Source of the DNA: Novosphingobium sp.
GTDB taxonomy: Bacteria; Pseudomonadota; Alphaproteobacteria; Sphingomonadales; Sphingomonadaceae
Length of the DNA: 64,000 bases
NCBI RefSeq assembly: GCF_030696665.1
Contig: NZ_JAUYRV010000053.1
Span: 1 to 64,000, forward strand
Direction: 5' to 3'
Numbering within the stretch: the stretch's first letter is position 1; each line of letters begins with the position of its first letter. This document shows positions 43,440 to 51,101 of this stretch, in pieces. The position numbers were made by a program, and so were the translations under genes. Below the pieces are notes generated by a model that was not told the origin of the DNA, ran no database searches, and saw only the letters and a list, made by a program, of their open reading frames with translations.

Positions 43440-44701
43440 GCGCGAACCCCCTGTGGACACAGGATCAGGCCGAGGCCGAGCGCCTTTCGCTGCGGCTGAT
43501 TGAACGGGCCGATGTGCGCGCCGCGCGTGAAGCGCAGCGCATTGCGATGCGCGCGCACCCGCTGGCCGCGACGGTCGACGGGATTGCCGGGCTGGACCGG
43601 GCGCTCGACCAATGGGTGCTGGGCCTTGCCATGCGCGAGGCCAATGGCGATCCGGCAGACCCCAAAGTGGTATGGAACATCAGCAACGCACCGCGAGACT
43701 GGTTCGGCCATGTCTATCAGGGTGCCGCGGTCGCGATTGACAATCCCGACAACTTCAACCGCGAAATCCCGATCCACGGCGACGGCAACTACGAAATCAC
43801 CATACGGTTTTCGGAAGACCCGCCGCAGTTGAGCATCGTGCTGGAAGTGGAACCGGAACATCACGCGGGGCTTGGCCGCAATCTGGGCGCGTTCACGTTG
43901 CAGGACTTGCGTGATCCGGCAGCGCCGACCGCTCCGGTGGTGGTGACAGTGGGGCCGGGCGAGGGTGGCCGCCATCATTTGCGGACCGAACCGGGCAAGA
44001 TGCATCAGGTCTACACCCGCGATAGCCAGCGCGACTGGAACCAGTTGCCCGCAGAAGTGACCGTGCGCCGGATCGATCCGCCCGCCGGGCATCGCCCGCG
44101 CACAGAAGATGAAATTGCCGCCAAAGTTATCGTCGACATGCCTGCGTGGGTCCATTTCTGGAGCCATTTCAAGGATGATTTCCTTGGGTTACCCGAGCCG
44201 CACACGCTGGTCGGTCCCAATGGGCGGGACGGTGGTTGGGGCTATCTGGCGGGCGGGCGCTTCCGCCTTGGCGAAGGCCGGGCGCTGCTGGTGACGATCG
44301 ATCCAGCGGGCAGTTATTACTCCGGCTTTCAGATCGCCGATCCTTGGACGATCTCGCCCGATCCGATGGTGCGTCTGGTCAGCCTCAACAGCACGCAGGT
44401 TACCCCCAGCCCTGACGGCACGCAAAGCTATGTGCTGAGCGCGGTTGATCCCGGCATTGCCAACTGGATTGATACCACCAATCTGGCCGAGGGCTGGGTC
44501 ATGATCCGCTGGCAGGGCGTTCCGCCGACGGCGGACCCGGCGACGTTCATCCGCACGGTGCAGGAGTTCGATCTTGCCGATGTGGACGCGGTGGTACCCG
44601 CTGCTGTGCCGCGCATCGATATTGCCGGGCGACGCGCGCAGCTGATCAAGCGCGCACGCGATCACGGCACCCGCACGCGCGCGCCTGACTGGTTGCCGTG
44701 A
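43436..44701 (+). CDS. Uncharacterised 421-residue protein (weak DUF1214-like C-terminus)
   Basis: I do not recognise this family with confidence. It has no signal peptide or membrane helix, an N-terminal helical segment (residues 1-70), a central beta-rich region (DWFGHVYQGAAVAIDNPDNF, ITIRFSEDPPQLSIVLEVEP), a helix around 235 (IVDMPAWVHFWSHFKDDFLG) and a C-terminal beta region (LLVTIDPAGSYYSGFQIADP). The C-terminus weakly recalls DUF1214. The GTG start at 43436 overlaps the SDR stop by 4 bp. Close coupling with an SDR, sulfotransferase and VOC protein suggests a role in the same step. Confidence 0.75.
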   Translation: MSANPLWTQDQAEAERLSLRLIERADVRAAREAQRIAMRAHPLAATVDGIAGLDRALDQWVLGLAMREANGDPADPKVVWNISNAPRDWFGHVYQGAAVAIDNPDNFNREIPIHGDGNYEITIRFSEDPPQLSIVLEVEPEHHAGLGRNLGAFTLQDLRDPAAPTAPVVVTVGPGEGGRHHLRTEPGKMHQVYTRDSQRDWNQLPAEVTVRRIDPPAGHRPRTEDEIAAKVIVDMPAWVHFWSHFKDDFLGLPEPHTLVGPNGRDGGWGYLAGGRFRLGEGRALLVTIDPAGSYYSGFQIADPWTISPDPMVRLVSLNSTQVTPSPDGTQSYVLSAVDPGIANWIDTTNLAEGWVMIRWQGVPPTADPATFIRTVQEFDLADVDAVVPAAVPRIDIAGRRAQLIKRARDHGTRTRAPDWLP

Positions 44702-44716
44702 GAAGGATCTAAACCG

Positions 44717-45256
44717 ATGCAACCTACAGGCTCCGTTCTCGAACTCTGTCAGGTGGTGGCCGATCTGGAACCCGCGCTTGTGCACTGGACCGGGACCATT
44801 GGTGCGGGGCCGTTTTTCGTGTTCGATGTGCCGGTGCTGCCCGGTCAGGTCTATCGCGGCGCGCCCACCGAAGTGTCGATGAAAGTGGCGTTCGGGTTTT
44901 CGGGCGGGCTGTTGATCGAACTTTTGCAGCAAACCAACGCTGGCGCTTCGGTGTTCCGGGAAATGCTGGAGACAGGGGGTCAAGGCTATCATCACGTGAT
45001 GCTGCGCGGGCCTTACGATGCCAATTTCGCCCGGCTTTCAGCCAAAGGCCATGCCGTGGCGTTCAGCGGGCAAATGCCATCGGGCGAGCGGTTCTGCCTG
45101 TTCGATACGCAAAGCTCCGATGGCGCATTTATCGAACTGATGGAAATATCCCCCGCGATGGAGGAATCGCTTTCGCGCATGCACCGCGCGCATCTGGCGT
45201 GGGACGGCGTGACCGACCCGGTGCGCGAGCTGGACCGGCTGGCGGAATTTGCCTGA
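44717..45256 (+). CDS. VOC/glyoxalase-fold protein (1)
   Basis: The 179-residue vicinal-oxygen-chelate protein resembles methylmalonyl-CoA-epimerase-like lyases: LELCQVVADLEPALVHWTGT at the N-terminus, GGLLIELLQQ in the middle and GYHHVMLRGP with a metal-ligand His pair. Members are isomerases, epimerases or dioxygenases. GAAGGATCTAAACCG precedes the ATG. It is the last gene of the sulfotransferase operon, 15 bp after the 421-residue protein. Confidence 0.83.
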   Translation: MQPTGSVLELCQVVADLEPALVHWTGTIGAGPFFVFDVPVLPGQVYRGAPTEVSMKVAFGFSGGLLIELLQQTNAGASVFREMLETGGQGYHHVMLRGPYDANFARLSAKGHAVAFSGQMPSGERFCLFDTQSSDGAFIELMEISPAMEESLSRMHRAHLAWDGVTDPVRELDRLAEFA

Positions 45257-45276
45257 GCGACCTGTCCGCACCGGAC

Positions 45277-45292
45277 CCTGACGTTCGATAGG
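45277..45292. promoter_or_regulatory. 16-bp cluster palindrome (beta-hydroxyacid dehydrogenase operon promoter)
   Basis: CCTGAC-GTTC-GATAGG lies 69 bp before the start at 45362. A 6-bp hairpin (CCGTGC-GCG-GCACGG, 45295-45309) follows directly. Confidence 0.66.
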
Positions 45293-45361
45293 GGCCGTGC
45301 GCGGCACGGTGCCGCAATCCACGATTCAAAGGGCTGTAGTGGCTGCGTGAGAGGATCGATG

Positions 45362-46150
45362 ATGAAGGTTGCATGGATTGGGCTGGGCCAGATGGGCCTG
45401 CCGACGGCGAAGGCGGTTGCGGCTGGCGGCCATCAGGTTCGCGCATTCGATGTGCAGGCTCCCGCTGCCGAGAACGCGCAGGGCCTCACGCTGGTCGGCT
45501 CCCCGCGTGAAGCTGCGCAAGATGCCGATGTGGTGTGCCTTGCCGTGTTTTCCGACGATCAGGTGGCCGATGTTCTGACCGGTCCCGAAGGCGTGATCGA
45601 TCTGTTGAAGCCCGGCGCGATTGTGGCTGTGTTCACCACCGGCAGCATCGAATCGATCCAGGGTATCGCTGCCAGCGTGCCCGCAGGCATTGCCATTCTC
45701 GACACCTGCTTCAGCCGCAAGCAGTCGGAAATGGCGTCCGGCAAGCTGACCTTGCTGGTTGGCGGTGATGCCGACGCGATCGAACGCGGGCGACCGGTGT
45801 TCGATACATTTGCACGCGCGATCTTCCACGTTGGCGAAAGTGGTGCTGGCCGCGCGATCAAGCTGGTCAACAACATCCTGTTTGCAGGCCATCTGCAGCT
45901 GGCTTCCGATGCGATGAAACTGGCTGAAAGCTTGGGGCTTGAGCGCGCGTCCACCGCGACCGCATTGATTCAGTGCAGCGGCGCAAGCGATGTGCTGCCC
46001 TGGTTCGCAGGCGACGACTGGAGCGCGATGCTTGAGACCACGCGCCGCTACATGGTCAAGGATGTGGCCGCAGCGATCGATGCGGGCCAAACGGCGGGTG
46101 CTGATATTCCCGCGCTGTCCGCAGCAACCGCGACGTATCTCACCAAGTAA
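45362..46150 (+). CDS. Beta-hydroxyacid dehydrogenase-family NAD(P)-dependent oxidoreductase
   Basis: The 262-residue 3-hydroxyisobutyrate-dehydrogenase-like protein has the N-terminal Rossmann motif VAWIGLGQMGLPTAKAV, FTTGSIESIQ (equivalent to the DxSTx3P region but altered), and the catalytic Lys in AIKLVNNILFAGHLQ. The DAPVSGG-type substrate block reads DTCFSRKQSEMASGKLTLL. The chain is slightly short for the family (about 290). ATG 45362 or 45359 both lie after GAGAGGATCG. It is first in an operon with a SnoaL-like protein, the SABATH-type methyltransferase and the P450. Confidence 0.86.
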   Translation: MKVAWIGLGQMGLPTAKAVAAGGHQVRAFDVQAPAAENAQGLTLVGSPREAAQDADVVCLAVFSDDQVADVLTGPEGVIDLLKPGAIVAVFTTGSIESIQGIAASVPAGIAILDTCFSRKQSEMASGKLTLLVGGDADAIERGRPVFDTFARAIFHVGESGAGRAIKLVNNILFAGHLQLASDAMKLAESLGLERASTATALIQCSGASDVLPWFAGDDWSAMLETTRRYMVKDVAAAIDAGQTAGADIPALSAATATYLTK

Positions 46151-46165
46151 GCAGGAGAGACTGCC

Positions 46166-46591
46166 GTGAGCACCACCGCCGAAACTTTTGACGCACAGGC
46201 TCTTGCTGATCGCAACCGTGCGCTTGTCGTCCGCCTGATGGGTGCGCTCGACAAGTGCGATCTCGACGCTATCCGGTCGATCATGGCACCCGATGTGGAC
46301 TGGTATGTGTCCGGTGTCGGCACGCTCGATCTGGAAACGCTGCTTGCGCAAATGCAGGCGATGCTGGGCGTGGCGAAAGTGGCGCAAACCACAATCCTTG
46401 CAACCACAGCCGAAGGCGAGCGGGTGGCGGTGGAATCGCGCGGCAACTTTGAATTTGAAGATGGTCGCACTTATCGCAACCACTACCACCACCTGTTCAC
46501 CGTGCGCGATGACCGCGTAGTGGGTGTGCGCGAATACCTCGACCTGCACGAGACCGAGCGCGCGTTCGGACCGATGGGTGCCAGCGCTTGA
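46166..46591 (+). CDS. SnoaL-like/NTF2-fold protein (6)
   Basis: The 141-residue NTF2-fold protein has DRNRALVVRLMGALDKCDLD, IMAPDVDWYVSGVGTLDLET, EFEDGRTYRNHYHHLFTVRD and VVGVREYLDLHETERAFG. The His-rich strand (NHYHHLF) is characteristic of one SnoaL subgroup. The GTG start follows CAGGAGAGACTGCC, and its stop overlaps the TTG start of the methyltransferase. The function is unknown. Confidence 0.83.
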   Translation: MSTTAETFDAQALADRNRALVVRLMGALDKCDLDAIRSIMAPDVDWYVSGVGTLDLETLLAQMQAMLGVAKVAQTTILATTAEGERVAVESRGNFEFEDGRTYRNHYHHLFTVRDDRVVGVREYLDLHETERAFGPMGASA

Positions 46592-47646
46592 GCAGTGTAG
46601 CGCCTGTTGCCACCGCTGCGATGCAAGGCGGCGGGTTCTACAACCGCAATTCGGGCTTGCAGGCGGCCAATCTTGGCTCGGCGCTGCCGTTGCTGGCGGC
46701 GGCAGCGGCTGACATCGCGGTGGATGCAGCGACGATTGGCATTGCGGATTATGGCGCGTCGCAGGGGCGCAATTCGATGGTGCCGATGGCCGCTGCGATT
46801 GATGCTTTGCGGCCACGGATCGGGCCTGATCGCCCGATCGTGGTCAGTCATATCGATCTGCCGTCCAACGATTTTGCATCGCTGTTCACGCTGCTTGACG
46901 AAGACCAGTCCAGCTATCTTGCCGGGCGGGCCGAAGTCTATCCCGTGGCCATTGGCCGGTCGCATTACGGGCAGGTGCTGCCGCGCGGCAGTGTAGATCT
47001 GGGGTGGAGTTCCAATGCGCTGCATTGGATGAGCCGCAATCCTTGCGCCGTGCCTGATCATGGCTGGGGCGTGTTCAGCGCCGATGCCGCCGTCCGCGAT
47101 GCTGTCGACACTCAGCTTGACACAGACTGGGCGAACTTTCTGATTGCGCGGTCGCACGAAATGCGGCCCGGTGGACGGCTGATCTGCCAGTTCATGGGGC
47201 GCGGCGAGGAAAGCCACGGCTTTGAATGGATGGCCGGCGCGTTCTGGCAAAGCTGGGTCGATGTGGCCAATGCTGGCCTTGTAACCCACGCCGAACTCGC
47301 GCGGATCAGCGCGCCATCGGCGGGGCGTTCTGTCAAGCAGATCGAAGCTCCGTTCCGCGACGGCCGGGTGGCCGGGCTGAAACTGGTCGACGTGGCCGTA
47401 GTGCCGACGCCCGACCCCTATTGGGAGGCATACCTGCAAAACGGCGACGCGGCGCAACTGGGGCAGATGTGGGCGAACATGATGCGCGCGGCAAATGGCC
47501 CGAGCTTTGCTGCCGCGCTGGATGCCGGGCGGGACCACAGCTTGGTGCTGGACGCGGTGACCGCATGCCTGGCGGCGCGCATTGCTGCCGATCCGCAGCA
47601 GAACCGGTCTTATAACGTCATCGTATCCATTGCAGCAACAAAGTGA
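46588..47646 (+). CDS. SAM-dependent carboxyl methyltransferase, SABATH-like
   Basis: The 352-residue protein matches the plant-type SABATH scaffold: MQGGGFYNRNSGLQAANLGS at the N-terminus (compare MxGGxGxxSYAxNS), IADYGASQGRNSM (SAM-binding, compare IADLGCSSGPNT), HIDLPSNDFASLF (compare NDLPGNDFN) and SSNALHWMSR (compare SSYSLHWLS). SABATH enzymes methylate carboxyl groups of small acids such as salicylate, jasmonate and gibberellin. The TTG start overlaps the preceding stop (TTGA). A methyl-ester step in a catabolic operon is unusual; it might be reversed by the esterases here. Confidence 0.8.
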   Translation: MSSVAPVATAAMQGGGFYNRNSGLQAANLGSALPLLAAAAADIAVDAATIGIADYGASQGRNSMVPMAAAIDALRPRIGPDRPIVVSHIDLPSNDFASLFTLLDEDQSSYLAGRAEVYPVAIGRSHYGQVLPRGSVDLGWSSNALHWMSRNPCAVPDHGWGVFSADAAVRDAVDTQLDTDWANFLIARSHEMRPGGRLICQFMGRGEESHGFEWMAGAFWQSWVDVANAGLVTHAELARISAPSAGRSVKQIEAPFRDGRVAGLKLVDVAVVPTPDPYWEAYLQNGDAAQLGQMWANMMRAANGPSFAAALDAGRDHSLVLDAVTACLAARIAADPQQNRSYNVIVSIAATK

Positions 47647-47658
47647 AGTTCGCTTCAC
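47643..47658 (+). terminator. Small UUCG hairpin after the methyltransferase gene
   Basis: GTGAAG-TTCG-CTTCAC is a 6-bp stem with a stable tetraloop, overlapping the stop codon. It has no U tract, so it is a weak terminator or an mRNA-processing/stability hairpin ahead of the P450. Confidence 0.3.
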
Positions 47659-47719
47659 ACCATATTGAAATCGCGCAGAAAAGCTTCTGCACCTTTGGCG
47701 CAAATTGGGAGAATTCGAG

Positions 47720-48946
47720 ATGGCATTTGCGTTTCCGGAGGCGGTAATCCCCGATCACGTTCCTGCCGATCTTGTGCGTCCGTTTCCGTTCGTGTTCGGC
47801 ATGACCACGGACCAGGACCCGTTCAACGTGCTGGCGGCATCGGTGCATGAAGGGCCTTAACTGATCTATGCGCCCCATGCCTATCCCGGCGGCTCGCCTG
47901 CGTGGATTCCGCGCCGCATGGAGGACATGCGCGCGATCTATCTGGATACCGACCACTTCACCACGCACGATTTTTCGCCGTTTTCAAAGCTTACGGGCGG
48001 CACGTGGATCAATTCGCCGGTCGAGCTTGATCCCCCGGCGCACGGTCCGTTCCGCCAGATGGTCAACCCCGCGTTCACGCCCAAGGCGATGGCCGCGCTG
48101 GAAGGCAAGATCCGCGAATATGCGGTGGGCTATATCGACGGTTTCGCTGCGCGCGGATCGTGTGAATTCATGGGCGACTTCGCGTTTGAATTCCCGATCA
48201 AGGTGTTCATGGAACTTATGGGCCTGCCGCACGATCGCGTGGCCGAATTCATGGAGTGGGAAATGAACCTGCTCCACAACCACGATCTGTCCAAGATCGC
48301 GGATGCCACGCGCAAGGTGGTGGACTATCTCAGCGCGGAGATTGAAGACCGCCGTGCCAATCCCCGCAATGACCTGATCAGCTTTGGCGTGGCTGGGCAG
48401 ATCGAGGGCCGCCCGCTGACGCAGGACGAACTGGTCGGGTTCATGTTCAACCTGTTCATCGGGGGGCTGGATACGGTTTCGACGAACATGGGCCTGCAAT
48501 TCTGGCATCTGGCGACGCACCCTGAAGATCAGGCGGCGCTTCGCGCCAACCCTGCGGAAATCCCTCACGCCATCGATGAATTGATGCGTGCCTATGGTGC
48601 GGTCACCACGTTCCGCACCTGCAAGAAGGAAACCACGATCCGCGGCGTGACGATCAAGCCCGGCGACAAGGTGGCAATGTCCACCACGCTGGCGGGCCGC
48701 GATCCTGCCGAGTTCGACAATCCCGGCACGGTCGATTTCAGCCGACGCCCGCGCCACGTCGGCTTCGGTTTCGGAATTCATACATGTGTCGGCATGCACC
48801 TTGCGCGGCGCGAACTGCGGATCGCGATGGAGGAGTTCCTTGCGCGGGTTCCGGCTTTCACGCTTGAGCCGGGCCATACTGTCACCTGCCACATGGGCAT
48901 GATCCAACCGGTGGCTTTGCCGCTGGTGTGGACGCCTGCCGGCTGA
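47720..48946 (+). pseudogene. Cytochrome P450 with an in-frame TAA at codon 47
   Basis: The open frame from ATG 47720 (GGGAGAATTCGAG upstream) reads 46 codons ending VHEGP, then TAA at 47858-47860, then continues in frame as LIYAPHAYPGGSPAWIPRR to a normal P450 end. All hallmarks are intact: I-helix FIGGLDTVST, ExxR in DELMRAYG, and the heme loop HVGFGFGIHTCVGMHLARRE with Cys at about codon 356. A restart at ATG 47918 would lose 66 residues and has no ribosome-binding site. It may be a recent nonsense mutation, a sequencing error or a readthrough site. If functional, it hydroxylates the pathway substrate; ferredoxin and reductase genes are not nearby. Confidence 0.85.
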
Positions 48947-48969
48947 GGCGTTGGAGAAGGGTGCACCCT

Positions 48970-48992
48970 GTCCTGAAGGGCGTCCTGAAGGG
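48970..48992 (+). repeat. Tandem direct repeat, 12-bp period
   Basis: GTCCTGAAGGG occurs at 48970-48980 and 48982-48992, 10 bp before the palindrome at 49002. The core CYTGAAGGG is shared with the repeat at 40142. Confidence 0.5.
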
Positions 48993-49001
48993 ATTCCTCG
49001 C

Positions 49002-49017
49002 CCTGCCATACGATAGG
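49002..49017. promoter_or_regulatory. 16-bp cluster palindrome (second acyl-CoA dehydrogenase operon promoter)
   Basis: CCTGCC-ATAC-GATAGG followed by TTG, 56 bp before the start at 49074 and just downstream of a tandem direct repeat. Confidence 0.66.
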
Positions 49018-49073
49018 TTGCACCCTACCTGCCGGGCGTACAGCGAAGACCAAGCAGGAGTAGAAGCAGGGCT

Positions 49074-50237
49074 ATGGATTTTTCCCTTTCCGAAGAGCAG
49101 CAGGCGTTCAAAGACATCGTGCATCGTTGGGTCGAGGCTGAGTGCCCGAAAGACTGGATGCGCAAGCTTGAGGCAGACGAGGAAAACTATCCTTATGCCT
49201 TGTGGGACAAGCTGAAGGAGCAGGGCTTTTTCGGCATCGGCATTCCCGAGGAATGGGGCGGCCTTGGTGGCGATGTGGTCATGCAGATGATCTTCGCGCG
49301 CGAATTTGCCCGCACCGCTGGCGGCTTGCTGTGGACCTGGGGGCTGACCTCGTTTGGCGGCGCAAAGACGATCAGCGCGGTCGGCACCGATGAACAGAAG
49401 CAGCGCTGGTTGCCCAAGATGGCGGCAGGCGATTTGCGTGTTTCGCTGTCCATGACCGAACCTGACGGCGGCACCGACGTCTTGGGCGCGATGAAGACGC
49501 GCGCTGAAAAGGTCGACGGCGGGTGGAAGCTGAACGGCGCAAAGATGTGGACCACTGCCGCCAAAGCAGCAGATCGTCTGCTGGTGCTGGCGCGGACCGA
49601 CGCCAACGTGGAAAAGAAGCACCACGGCCTGACCATGTTCTTCGTCGATGCCAAGACGCCCGGCATCACCTCTTCGCTGCTGCCCAAACTTGGCATGCGC
49701 GCAATGGGATCGTGCGAAGTCCATTACGAAGACGTGTTCGTGCCCGATGAGGATGTGCTCGGCACGCCGGGGCAGGCCTGGTATGCGATGCTGCCCACGC
49801 TAAACAACGAACGCATCATGGTTGGCGCGCAGTGTCTTGGCGCGATTGACGGCGTGCTGGAAGATGCGCTGGTCTACATGAAGCAGCGCACGGCATTTGG
49901 CGGGATCATCGGACGCTTCCAGATCCTGCAGCACTACATCGCCGACATTGCCACATGGCAGAAGACCACAGAACTGCTGCTGTATTATGTTGCGCAGCTT
50001 CAGTCAGAGGGCAAGCCCTGCGGCATCGAGGCCAACATGCTCAAGATGGTCGCCACCGAAAACGCGGTGAAAGCGGCTGACCTTGGCATCCAGATCCTTG
50101 GCGGCATGGGCTATTCGGCAGAAACCGACATGCAGCGCTACTGGCGCGATCACCGCATCCTGCGCATGACGCCGATCTCCAATGAGATGGTGCGCAACTC
50201 CATCGCCGAAAGCTTCGGCCTGCCGAGGTCGTACTGA
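49074..50237 (+). CDS. Acyl-CoA dehydrogenase (2)
   Basis: The 387-residue flavoenzyme has VSLSMTEPDGGTDVLGAMKT in the flavin-binding middle domain, KMWTTAAKAADRLLVLARTD, and ERIMVGAQCLGAIDGVLEDA. The MCAD-type YEGT position reads MTPISNE, with no Glu. A Glu in MVATENAVKAADLGIQILGG aligns with the helix-G base used by isovaleryl-CoA dehydrogenase. It is first in an operon with two MaoC-like halves, a VOC protein, a hydrolase and an SDR, and its stop overlaps the first MaoC start (TGATG). It probably dehydrogenates a ring-derived or branched acyl-CoA. Confidence 0.92.
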   Translation: MDFSLSEEQQAFKDIVHRWVEAECPKDWMRKLEADEENYPYALWDKLKEQGFFGIGIPEEWGGLGGDVVMQMIFAREFARTAGGLLWTWGLTSFGGAKTISAVGTDEQKQRWLPKMAAGDLRVSLSMTEPDGGTDVLGAMKTRAEKVDGGWKLNGAKMWTTAAKAADRLLVLARTDANVEKKHHGLTMFFVDAKTPGITSSLLPKLGMRAMGSCEVHYEDVFVPDEDVLGTPGQAWYAMLPTLNNERIMVGAQCLGAIDGVLEDALVYMKQRTAFGGIIGRFQILQHYIADIATWQKTTELLLYYVAQLQSEGKPCGIEANMLKMVATENAVKAADLGIQILGGMGYSAETDMQRYWRDHRILRMTPISNEMVRNSIAESFGLPRSY

Positions 50238-50695
50238 TGAGTGACGAAGCCGAATTTCCACCCGCGCCGCAAGTCGCCGGAACGTCGCTCGACGGGACCA
50301 GGATCTTCACCGTTTCGGCCGAGGAAAACGCGCGCCTGTGCCGCTCGGTCGGCGTTGCGCCCGCTGCCGATGGCACAGCCCATCCGGTGTGGTATTATGT
50401 CGCCACGCAGGTGGCGATGGGCAAAACCGTGGCGGGCGTGTGCGAAACCTGCGAATTCGACGTCGAGGACGGCCCGATGATGGGATCATCCGGCGTGCGC
50501 TTTTCCGGGCCGATCATGGTCGGTCAGCCCTACAAGGTTGGCGGCGAAATCCTCAGCCTTGTGCGCAAGAAAAGCCGCAAGCTTGGCGTGATGGACGTGC
50601 TGACCTATCGTTTGCGCCTGCATCCGGCTGACGGCGGCGATGCCATTCTGGAAACCGACAACGTCTGGGTTTTGCCGCGAAAGGAACTGGCATGA
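50237..50695 (+). CDS. MaoC-like hotdog protein, non-catalytic half (FAS1-type N-terminal dehydratase domain)
   Basis: The 152-residue single-hotdog protein has FTVSAEENARLCRSVGVAPA, HPVWYYVATQVAM, SSGVRFSGPIMVGQPYKVGG. The D-x4-H hydratase motif is absent. Proteins of this type pair with a catalytic MaoC partner; the adjacent gene (4-bp overlap) encodes one. By analogy with ChsH1-ChsH2 heteromeric hydratases in steroid side-chain degradation, the two probably form one enoyl-CoA hydratase. That analogy is inference. Confidence 0.8.
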   Translation: MSDEAEFPPAPQVAGTSLDGTRIFTVSAEENARLCRSVGVAPAADGTAHPVWYYVATQVAMGKTVAGVCETCEFDVEDGPMMGSSGVRFSGPIMVGQPYKVGGEILSLVRKKSRKLGVMDVLTYRLRLHPADGGDAILETDNVWVLPRKELA

Positions 50696-51087
50696 GCTAC
50701 GCCGTTGGCGATGTGATCGCGCCGTTCACGATCAACGCCGTGAGTGAGGATGCGATGAAGGATTGGGCCGTGTTCCTGGCCGATCCCAACCCGATTCACC
50801 TCGATGTAGAAGTGGTGAAAGCCAAAGGGCTGGGCGACCGGGTGATCAATCAGGGCCCAATCAACGTGGCCTATATGATGAACATGCTGATGGCAGCGTT
50901 CCCGGACGGCACGATCGAGGCGATGGATTCCCGCTTTCTCGATAACGTTTATGGCGGTGACAAGGCCGTTGCCAGCGGCAAGATCACGGCGGTTGATGGC
51001 AACCGCGTGGAATGTGAATTCAGCCTGGATATCGAAGGTCGCGGCACCGTGAATGCCGGGACTGCGACGATCAGACTCAACGCTTAA
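50692..51087 (+). CDS. MaoC-like hydratase, catalytic half
   Basis: The 131-residue hotdog protein starts YAVGDVIAPFTINAVSEDAM and carries the hydratase signature FLADPNPIHLDVEVVKAKG (D-x4-H) and VINQGPINVAYMMN. It should hydrate an enoyl-CoA made by the acyl-CoA dehydrogenase two genes upstream. Its start overlaps the preceding partner gene (ATGA), fitting a stoichiometric heterodimer. Confidence 0.87.
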   Translation: MSYAVGDVIAPFTINAVSEDAMKDWAVFLADPNPIHLDVEVVKAKGLGDRVINQGPINVAYMMNMLMAAFPDGTIEAMDSRFLDNVYGGDKAVASGKITAVDGNRVECEFSLDIEGRGTVNAGTATIRLNA

Positions 51088-51101
51088 CAGGAGAGAAGAC
51101 A

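Noticed and set aside
4569..45292. Reading GATAGG alone as a -10 promoter hexamer
   Set aside because: At several sites the same position reads GGCAGG or GACAGG, which is not -10-like, while the mirrored CCTNNC arm is always kept; an operator dyad explains the pattern better.
4569..49017. Reading the palindrome as quorum-sensing lux boxes
   Set aside because: The half-site is similar, but the dyad spacing is 2 bp too short and no LuxI-type synthase or autoinducer-binding LuxR is present.
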